A DNA stretch of 8,824 nt from Gemmatimonadota bacterium (GTDB lineage Bacteria > Gemmatimonadota > Gemmatimonadetes > Longimicrobiales > Gaopeijiaceae). The translations under genes were made by a program, and so were the position numbers. Positions 1 to 5,589 of this stretch are shown piece after piece. Below the pieces are notes generated by a model. It was given only the letters and a program-made list of their open reading frames with translations. It had not been told where the DNA came from and searched no databases. The DNA lies in contig JACQVC010000254.1 of assembly GCA_016209995.1 (NCBI GenBank), forward strand, positions 1 to 8,824. The letters are read 5' to 3'. Every line of letters begins with the position of its first letter. The stretch's first letter is position 1.

Positions 1-720
1 GAACTGGACGGCCTGCTCGACGGCGTCGTTCCCTGCGAGCGAGTCGCCCACGAAGACGATCATGTCGGGCTTCGCGACCCGCTTGATCTTCTTCATCTCG
101 TCCATGAGATTCGTGTTCGTCTGCATCCGCCCCGCGGTGTCGAGGAGCACGACGTCCTTCATGCGCGACTTCGCGTGCTCGACCGCGTCGTACGCCACCG
201 CCGCGGGGTCGCCGCCCGGCTCCGCGCCCACGAACTCGGCGCCTGCGCGCTCGGCCCAGATTCTGAGCTGATCGATGGCGCCGGCGCGAAAGGTATCGCC
301 TGCGGCCAGCAGCACACTCTTCCCCTGGCGTCCGAGCCAATGCGCGAGCTTGGCGGCGGACGTCGTCTTCCCGACACCATTGATGCCCACCACCAGGATG
401 ACGGACACACCCTCCGCGGCAAGCTCGAGGCCAGCGGACGCTGCGGGCGCCAGGATACGCTCGATCTCGTGCTTGAGCGCAGCGAGCATGTCATCGGCAT
501 TGCGCACCTGGCCGCGCCGTGCCAGCGACTCGACGTGATCGACCAGACGGAGCGTCGCGGCGACCCCGAAGTCGGCCGCGAGCAGCCGCTCCTCCAGGCT
601 CTCCAGGGCCTCGGTGTCGAGACCGCCGGTAGCGACGCGCACGTCGGTGAGCGCCAGGTCAACGGCGCGTTGCCAGAACGACTTTTGCTTTTCGCTTGCG
701 CGCTTGAAGAGTCGCACCAT
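1..720 (-). CDS. ftsY: FtsY, signal recognition particle receptor GTPase (N-terminal 240 residues; 3' end outside window)
   Basis: FtsY is the membrane-associated SRP receptor; it pairs with Ffh and uses GTP to deliver ribosomes making membrane proteins to the Sec translocon. The frame is open from the ATG at 720-718 to base 1, giving 240 residues. Residues 1-100 form the helical N domain. The G domain follows: P-loop GINGVGKTT (113-121), GDTFRAGAIDQL (141-152), the GGDPAAVAYDAV stretch (169-180), and DTAGRMQTNTNLMDEMKKI (195-213). The TKxD guanine motif lies beyond the edge. The start is well fixed: an in-frame TAG lies 10-12 nt upstream (732-730) and the ribosome site is weak. There is therefore no acidic A domain, only a short NG form. 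The segment KPDMIVFVGDSLAGND (217-232) replaces the usual bacterial APHEVLLVLDATTGQN-like stretch and resembles archaeal FtsY (recalled family knowledge). The 180-nt gap upstream suggests its own promoter, though none is clear. Identity is very secure; lineage of the gene is not. Confidence 0.96.
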   Translation of the reverse strand, partial: MVRLFKRASEKQKSFWQRAVDLALTDVRVATGGLDTEALESLEERLLAADFGVAATLRLVDHVESLARRGQVRNADDMLAALKHEIERILAPAASAGLELAAEGVSVILVVGINGVGKTTSAAKLAHWLGRQGKSVLLAAGDTFRAGAIDQLRIWAERAGAEFVGAEPGGDPAAVAYDAVEHAKSRMKDVVLLDTAGRMQTNTNLMDEMKKIKRVAKPDMIVFVGDSLAGNDAVEQAVQF

Positions 721-900
721 GGCGAGCCACTACCCCGCGGGGATCGTTGCGGTTTCGACCACACCGCCCGGCCCATCCCCTGAGCGCGTCAGCACTCAGC
801 GGGTCAGCCTCGCCCTTCCCCGACCGCCGCGTTCAATGGCTTGGGACTTAGCCGCTGACCCGCTGACAACTGACCCGCTCGCTCTCTGATCTCCGGTCTC
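721..900. other. Gap between the membrane protein gene and ftsY
   Basis: This 180-nt non-coding stretch would hold the ftsY leader and any ftsY promoter. It contains the symmetric repeat at 781-881 and a 10-bp palindrome CCCCGCGGGG at 733-742, close before the ftsY ATG. I found no convincing -35/-10 pair on the minus strand and no U-tract-backed hairpin behind the membrane protein stop. Transcriptional status of the gap is therefore open. Confidence 0.6.
781..881. repeat. Symmetric inverted repeat of paired 15-bp units
   Basis: Two direct units about 13 bp long start at 781 and 796 (15 bp apart). Two copies in the opposite orientation occupy 854-866 and 869-881, also 15 bp apart. TCAGCGGGTCAGC (796-808) is a perfect reverse complement of 854-866. 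Across the full arms, 781-808 against 854-881, 23 of 28 positions pair, all centred on base 831 with a 45-nt spacer. No U-tract follows, so it is not a normal terminator. It may be a REP/BIME-like palindromic element or a dyad operator ahead of ftsY; the sequence alone does not decide. Confidence 0.65.
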
Positions 901-2871
901 TCACCGCAGTCCCCAGCGCCGCCGTAGCAGCCACTCCGCACAGAGCAGCACGAGAGCCAGGAGGTAGGGTGCGGGATGAGTGTGGAGCCTGCGACCCCCG
1001 TTGCCCACGCGACGCAACGCGCTGCCCTCACCCTCGACAGCGCTCGGAACCGGGATCGGCAGCACCGTCAGATCAGCGCTGAATCGCTCGACGGTGAGGG
1101 GCCCCTCCGCCAACGCGGTAGCCGCCGCTCCGCCGCTCGTGACCGCATAACGGTAATGCCCCGGCGCGAGGCGGCCGCTACTCACGGTGTCCGCGGCGCC
1201 CACGAGCAGAACGATATCCTGCACGACCGTGTCGCCGGCCAGGATGCGGAGGCGAAGCGTGTCCAGGTCTTCGGCTACGACCCAGCGTGTCGTCTCGTCG
1301 CGTGGCACCACGCGCGGTTCAGGGCGTACGAGCCGGCCGGCCACGGCCTCGCTCTCCAGCAGCCAGCCGGCAGCGGCGGACCACACTCTGCGATAGGCCT
1401 CCCTACCCTCACCGGGCCGGAAGCTCCAGCGCCAGTAGCCTCGACCCACAGCCAGAACGCGACGTCGCGACCCGGCGCTCTCGATGAGCAGCGCTCCGTC
1501 GGTCCGGCCCCGCCGCGCCCGTTGCGCCAGCAGCGCGGACGTCAGGTCCGCATCGGGGTCCACGACGATCAGGTCGGTGAGCGGCGGGAGGGCATCCACG
1601 GGCAGACCGGCCAGGGCAGCGGCCAGGGCCGATGCGGGCAGTTGTCTGGCGATGTACCACTCGCCTGGGGCCGCAGGCCGTCCGCTGTGTCCCAGAGCTT
1701 GCACGCTCGCCGGATCCGTGGGGAAGATCACCGTGCGAGGGTGCTCGCGCGCTGCCGCGAGCGCCCAGTCCGGCGAAGTTTGCGACAGCCCGTGGAGCAC
1801 GAGCAGCTCGGCGTCGGCAGCCGCCGCCCGTATCTCGGTCTCGGGTGTGCGGCGTCCGGCCGCGTCGGCGCTGCTTCCCAGCATCACGTAAGCGGACCCG
1901 ACCTTGAGGTAGCCCAGCGTGGAGAGGCCGGTCGACGCCTCCAGCACCGGAAGAAGGAAGCGCGGCTCCCAATCGGGCTGGAAGGAAACCAGCACGATCT
2001 CTCCTGTCCGCGCGGAGACGGTAACGTATGTGGAGCGCGTGTCATCGTCGGCGAAACCATCGCCTGCGACGTGGGCACGCACGTCATAGCGCAGCGTGCC
2101 GCTGCGGCGAGGTGCCGGTGCGCGAATCGTGGCCCGCACCGGCACCCCGAGCGGAGCGGGTCGCGCCGCGGCGCGGCCGATCACGCTACCACCCTCGGAC
2201 AGCTCCACGAGCACGGTATCGGCATCGGCATCCAGACCCTCGGTGCTGAGCTCGATGCTTAGCACGAAGCTACTGTCGGCCGCCACGGAACGCGGAGCCG
2301 TCACGGCGGCGACGGCCGCGTTACGAACGGCGACGTTCACCGGCTCGAAGCGGACGGGGAACGGAAGCTCGGAAAGGGCGCGCGGCAGGCCATCACCATC
2401 CGAAAAACGCATGTCGCTCACTACGGTGACCGCGCGGGCACCGGCCTCGGCCGCGCGCGTCAGCCACGGGACGACACGGCTTTCGAGGCCCATGGGCTTT
2501 GCCATCACGAGCGAATCGACAGGCAGCAGATCCAGTCCCGACCCCGCGAGGTAGAGACGCGCGCCCTCGGCCGCGTAGCTGCGCGCCGCTTCCACGCCGC
2601 GCTCCCACGCGGTGGTCTCTCCGGCCGAGGCCGCCATGCTGAGGCTCGCATCCAGGAGCACCCAGTCCTCACCCCTCCCCGGGCTGGTGCCGCCGAGGCG
2701 AAGCTCCGGATCCCACAACAGGAGAAGCAGCACAACCAGGACGGCAGAGCGAAGCAGGATGAGGGGAGTGCGACCACGTACCGGCGTCTCGCGGGCACGG
2801 TAGACGGCGGCCACGAGCGCCCATACGCTCAGCGCAGCGAGCCCAAGCAGGAGCCAACGGGTAGCCGTCAT
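901..2871 (-). CDS. Membrane protein with VWA-like and degenerate GATase-like domains, function unknown
   Basis: A 656-residue predicted inner-membrane protein. Hydrophobic segments lie at about 5-24 and 37-53 and near the C-terminus at about 634-648, followed by an arginine-rich tail. Directly after the second segment, WVLLDASLSM (70-79) carries a DxSxS metal-site motif (D74, S76, S78), and VTVVSDMRFSDG (148-159) could give the late MIDAS aspartate, suggesting a VWA-like fold. A beta-rich region follows (about 180-285). Residues about 290-507 resemble the glutamine-amidotransferase-like domain of large bacterial VWA membrane proteins, including the VLAVGRGYWRWSFRPG segment, but no catalytic Cys-His pair is evident. 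This layout recalls BatA-type and DUF1355-like membrane proteins (family recollection). The soluble part is probably periplasmic. The ATG at 2871-2869 has no Shine-Dalgarno and sits 18 nt past a terminator. I do not know its function; its place between the division cluster and ftsY is only context. Confidence 0.85.
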   Translation of the reverse strand: MTATRWLLLGLAALSVWALVAAVYRARETPVRGRTPLILLRSAVLVVLLLLLWDPELRLGGTSPGRGEDWVLLDASLSMAASAGETTAWERGVEAARSYAAEGARLYLAGSGLDLLPVDSLVMAKPMGLESRVVPWLTRAAEAGARAVTVVSDMRFSDGDGLPRALSELPFPVRFEPVNVAVRNAAVAAVTAPRSVAADSSFVLSIELSTEGLDADADTVLVELSEGGSVIGRAAARPAPLGVPVRATIRAPAPRRSGTLRYDVRAHVAGDGFADDDTRSTYVTVSARTGEIVLVSFQPDWEPRFLLPVLEASTGLSTLGYLKVGSAYVMLGSSADAAGRRTPETEIRAAAADAELLVLHGLSQTSPDWALAAAREHPRTVIFPTDPASVQALGHSGRPAAPGEWYIARQLPASALAAALAGLPVDALPPLTDLIVVDPDADLTSALLAQRARRGRTDGALLIESAGSRRRVLAVGRGYWRWSFRPGEGREAYRRVWSAAAGWLLESEAVAGRLVRPEPRVVPRDETTRWVVAEDLDTLRLRILAGDTVVQDIVLLVGAADTVSSGRLAPGHYRYAVTSGGAAATALAEGPLTVERFSADLTVLPIPVPSAVEGEGSALRRVGNGGRRLHTHPAPYLLALVLLCAEWLLRRRWGLR

Positions 2872-2889
2872 GTGATCACATTACGGCAC

Positions 2890-2914
2890 AAAAAAGGCCC
2901 GCGCACGGCGGGCC
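2890..2914 (-). terminator. Intrinsic terminator of the division gene transcript
   Basis: On the minus strand GGCCCGC (2914-2908), a 5-nt loop CGTGC, and GCGGGCC (2902-2896) form a perfect 7-bp GC stem, followed at once by six T residues (2895-2890). This is a complete Rho-independent terminator. It lies 51 nt after the M23 gene stop and 18 nt before the ATG of the next gene, so it marks the end of the murC-to-M23 transcription unit. Confidence 0.92.
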
Positions 2915-2965
2915 GCTCGTTCGCCCCGGCTCACGGTAGTTCTTGAGCGATCTGCTGAACGCCGG

Positions 2966-4342
2966 TCACGAACCTCCGGGCTCTGCCGTCCGTTCCACCG
3001 GAGCGCCCGTGTCCGCCAGATAGGTTGGGGGCGCCAGATGCGCGGCCAGCATCGTCCAGCTAGCGACACTCTGCACCCGCCACCGTTCCCAGCTGGCGGC
3101 GGGAATGGACTCGCCGCTCGGAATGTTCACTCCCAGGGGGTTCACGGCTCGCCCGTGCTGGTGCATTTCATAGTGAAGGTGCGGACCCGTGGCCAATCCG
3201 GTGGCACCCACGTAGCCGATCACGTCTCCCTGGGCGACTCGCCTTCCCGCGCGCAGGCCGGTGGCGTAGGCGCGCAGGTGACCGTAGCGCGTGACGAAGC
3301 CGTTTGCGTGACGCAGCTCGACGAGGTTGCCGTACCCACCCTCGCGGCGCCGGATCGTGACGAAGCCATCTCCCGTGGCATAGACCGGCGTGCCGGCGGC
3401 GGCGGCATAGTCCACTCCACGATGCGCACGCCATACCCCGAGTACCGGATGGCGGCGACCGCTGGTGAACACGGACGAGATGCGACGAAACTCGAGCGGC
3501 TTCTTGAGGAAGGCGCCCTTCAGCGTCTTGCCCTCGTGGTCGAAATAATCCCCTCGCCCATCGCCATCCGGATCGAACCAGATGGCGGCGATGCTCTTGC
3601 CGGCGTTGCGCAACTCTCCGGCAATGATGCGGAAGTCGCGCGTGCTGCCGTCGGGTCGCGCTATCCGTTCGATGCCGACCCGGTAATAGTCGCCGGGGCG
3701 GAGCTGAGTGGAGAAATCGACGCGCCATTGGTAGATCCGGTCCATGGCATCGATGAAGCGGGCCTTGTCCGCCGCGGACAGCTCGGACAGGGCCGGATCC
3801 CGCGCGAGCGCGAACCAAAGATTGTCGTTGTTCTCGATCACGCCCGACCCGTAGAGCGTGTCCGTCCACACCGGAGTCTGCGTCACCGCTGCGTGCCAGC
3901 CCAGATCGTCCCTGCCCAACCGCAGGGTCGAATCTGCGTTCAAGCGCACGTCGACGCCCCGCAGCCATCCATCCACCGAGCGCCGGCGTAACGTGATCTC
4001 CGTTCCCGCTCGCATGGCTCGGGGGTTGGCGCGCTCCCGGAACGCGAGCAGGAGTCGGTTCAGCTCGTTTGCGGACACGGCTGCGGTCTCGAGGATCTGG
4101 CCCAACGTCTGGCCCGGTCGCAGCTCATGGGTTTCGAGCTGCTCGGCCGGCGGAACGTACACGGGCTCGATCAGGCCGATGTCGGGTGCGTCGTCGTTCC
4201 CGAACCGCAGGATGACGAAACCCAGCACGGCTCCGAGCCCTACTGCTCTCGGCCAGAATGGCAAGCGACGCCAGTTCACGAGATGCGGATGACCCCCGTT
4301 CCAGTGAAGCGTGAGTTCCACCGCCTGGGCTCGTCGCCGCAC
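2966..4342 (-). CDS. Membrane-anchored M23 (LytM) zinc endopeptidase, MepM-like
   Basis: A 458-residue peptidoglycan DD-endopeptidase of the MepM/YebA type, expected to cut peptide cross-links in the periplasm during wall growth or daughter separation. One membrane segment lies at about 31-47. An OapA/LysM-like region follows (HELRPGQTLGQILE at 72-85), then the MepM-type middle domain (IYQWRVDFSTQLRPGDYYRV, 203-222). The LytM domain is about 287-405: HRGVD gives H307 and D311, YGHL has H355, and HLH gives H388 and H390. All expected zinc and catalytic residues are present, so it should be active. Residues 257-268 (DPDGDGRGDYFD) look like an EF-hand-type calcium loop. The start is a GTG at 4342-4340; an in-frame TAG at 4357-4355 rules out anything earlier, though a GTG at residue 8 is possible. 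It has no good Shine-Dalgarno and follows ftsZ by 32 nt, so translation may depend on ftsZ. E. coli mepM is not in the dcw cluster. Confidence 0.94.
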   Translation of the reverse strand: MRRRAQAVELTLHWNGGHPHLVNWRRLPFWPRAVGLGAVLGFVILRFGNDDAPDIGLIEPVYVPPAEQLETHELRPGQTLGQILETAAVSANELNRLLLAFRERANPRAMRAGTEITLRRRSVDGWLRGVDVRLNADSTLRLGRDDLGWHAAVTQTPVWTDTLYGSGVIENNDNLWFALARDPALSELSAADKARFIDAMDRIYQWRVDFSTQLRPGDYYRVGIERIARPDGSTRDFRIIAGELRNAGKSIAAIWFDPDGDGRGDYFDHEGKTLKGAFLKKPLEFRRISSVFTSGRRHPVLGVWRAHRGVDYAAAAGTPVYATGDGFVTIRRREGGYGNLVELRHANGFVTRYGHLRAYATGLRAGRRVAQGDVIGYVGATGLATGPHLHYEMHQHGRAVNPLGVNIPSGESIPAASWERWRVQSVASWTMLAAHLAPPTYLADTGAPVERTAEPGGS

Positions 4343-4354
4343 GGCGACGCCGGC

Positions 4355-4378
4355 CTAGGAGCCTACCCGAGCTCCTAG
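4355..4378 (-). promoter_or_regulatory. Hairpin across the ftsZ stop codon
   Basis: On the minus strand CTAGGAGC (4378-4371), an 8-nt loop TCGGGTAG, and GCTCCTAG (4362-4355) form a perfect 8-bp stem. The ftsZ stop codon TAG (4377-4375) lies inside the 5' arm. No T-tract follows, so it is not a complete intrinsic terminator. It sits between ftsZ and the M23 gene, where it could lower or couple expression of the endopeptidase, or stabilise the 3' end of ftsZ mRNA. These roles are inference. Confidence 0.55.
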
Positions 4379-5544
4379 TCCATCTGACGGCGGATGAACG
4401 TCGGGATGTCCAGCTCGCTGATCGGCTCCCGCACCAGCACACGTGCCGGAGGCCTCTGCGACGAAGCCAGCTCCCGCCGTGGCGATGAGACGGGTTCCAC
4501 ACGCGGGGCTATTGCGGCGGCGGCCACTGCGGCTCGCCGGCGGAAGTCCGGACGAATCACCTTCTCGTTCCGCGCGGGCTCATCGCCCTCGAAGCCAGTG
4601 GCGATCACGGTGACCCTTACGCACGCTTCCAGCGTCGGATCATGGACCGCGCCGAAGATGATCTCAGCGTCATCACCGGCTTCTTCCTGTATAGTAGAAG
4701 ATATAACCGTCACCTCATCGATGGCCAGGTCCAGGCCACCCGTGATGTTAATGAGGACGCCGCGGGCGCCGCGGATGCAAACGTTGTCCAGCAGCGGACT
4801 TGAGATGGCCTCCTGAGCAGCCTCGAGGGCCCGGTTCTCCCCCTGGCCGAAGCCCGTGCCCATGAGGGCGGGCCCCCGGCAGGACATGATCGTGCGCACG
4901 TCGGCGAAGTCGACGTTGACTTCTCCCGTCACTCGGATGAGGTCACTGATCCCCTGCGTGGCGTGGAGCAGCACCTCGTCCGCCTTCTTCAAGGCCGCGC
5001 GGAAAGACGTTCCCTTGCCGACGGCGGCCAGGAGTCGGTCGTTGGGGACCAGGATCAGCGTGTCGACCGTGCGGCGCAGCTCCGAGATGCCCTGCTCGGC
5101 CTGAAGCAGACGCTTGCGTCCCTCGAAGGAGAACGGTCGAGTGACGATCGCTACGGTGAGCGCTCCCATCTCGCGAGCCATCTCCGCGATGATCGGAGCC
5201 GCCCCCGTCCCCGTGCCGCCACCCATGCCCGCGGCGATGAAGACGAGATCCGCTCCCTCCAGGGCCGAGCGCATGTCCTCGGCGTTCTCGGCGGCGGCCT
5301 GGCGCCCGATCTCCGGCCGGGCGCCCGCTCCGAGCCCCCGGGTCAGCTTCTTGCCGATCTGAATCTTCACGGGCGAACGGCAGAGGTTGAGGGCCTGCAC
5401 GTCCGTATTCACCACGAGGAACTCGACCCCCTCGAGCCGTTCGTCGATCATGCGGTTGACCGCGTTGCCGCCGGCGCCTCCCACGCCAACCACCTTCATG
5501 CGTGCGTTCTGGATCGGGGCATCCTCGAATTCAAAGATCATCAT
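4375..5544 (-). CDS. ftsZ: FtsZ, tubulin-like cell division GTPase
   Basis: FtsZ polymerises with GTP into the Z-ring that places and drives septation at midcell. The 389-residue protein is complete. The nucleotide pocket begins [13 protein letters not shown] (20-32), the tubulin signature GGGTGTG is at 108-114, and the synergy T7 loop GEVNVDFAD (207-215) has the expected N210, D212 and D215 that complete the GTPase site of the neighbouring subunit. A short variable linker (about 325-375, rich in Arg, Ala and Pro) leads to the conserved tail [13 protein letters not shown] (377-389), the site that binds FtsA and other partners. Two adjacent ATG codons (5544-5542 and 5541-5539) are 6 and 9 nt after a GGGAGGA ribosome site; either could serve. 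The codons for residues 280-285 all end in A or T, including two ATA, which is unlike the rest of the gene. It is probably cotranscribed with ftsA, and the strong ribosome site fits the high FtsZ level needed. Confidence 0.99.
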   Translation of the reverse strand: MMIFEFEDAPIQNARMKVVGVGGAGGNAVNRMIDERLEGVEFLVVNTDVQALNLCRSPVKIQIGKKLTRGLGAGARPEIGRQAAAENAEDMRSALEGADLVFIAAGMGGGTGTGAAPIIAEMAREMGALTVAIVTRPFSFEGRKRLLQAEQGISELRRTVDTLILVPNDRLLAAVGKGTSFRAALKKADEVLLHATQGISDLIRVTGEVNVDFADVRTIMSCRGPALMGTGFGQGENRALEAAQEAISSPLLDNVCIRGARGVLINITGGLDLAIDEVTVISSTIQEEAGDDAEIIFGAVHDPTLEACVRVTVIATGFEGDEPARNEKVIRPDFRRRAAVAAAAIAPRVEPVSSPRRELASSQRPPARVLVREPISELDIPTFIRRQMD

Positions 5545-5550
5545 TGTGAT

Positions 5551-5557
5551 TCCTCCC
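5551..5557 (-). promoter_or_regulatory. Strong ribosome binding site of ftsZ
   Basis: GGGAGGA on the minus strand lies 6 nt before the first and 9 nt before the second of two adjacent ftsZ ATG codons. It is the best Shine-Dalgarno match among the starts in this window. The 45-nt ftsA-ftsZ gap that holds it shows no clear promoter. Confidence 0.8.
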
Positions 5558-5589
5558 GCGATGCAGGGGGACTGCCTAATTCTCCAATC

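Noticed and set aside
733..742. Palindrome CCCCGCGGGG close before the ftsY ATG as a ribosome-site-hiding hairpin
   Set aside because: With a minimum loop only about three base pairs remain, too weak to argue for regulation.
159..776. A 205-codon minus-strand frame at the left edge
   Set aside because: It is the wrong frame of ftsY; the true frame starts at 720 and carries the GTPase motifs to the window edge.
838..872. TTGTCA on the minus strand as a -35 element for ftsY
   Set aside because: No acceptable -10 hexamer lies 16-18 nt downstream, and the match falls within the repeat units.
976..2262. A 428-codon plus-strand frame opposite the membrane protein gene
   Set aside because: Composition is that of a GC-rich shadow frame and it has no membrane, fold or family signal, while the minus-strand frame has clear domains and membrane segments.
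2915..2965. A small gene or RNA between the M23 stop and the terminator
   Set aside because: Only 51 nt of ordinary GC-rich sequence with no start, ribosome site or extra structure.
5551..5577. TCCC in the ftsA-ftsZ gap pairing with the ftsZ GGGAGGA to form a riboswitch-like switch
   Set aside because: Only about four base pairs can form and no second alternative structure or aptamer-like pattern is seen.
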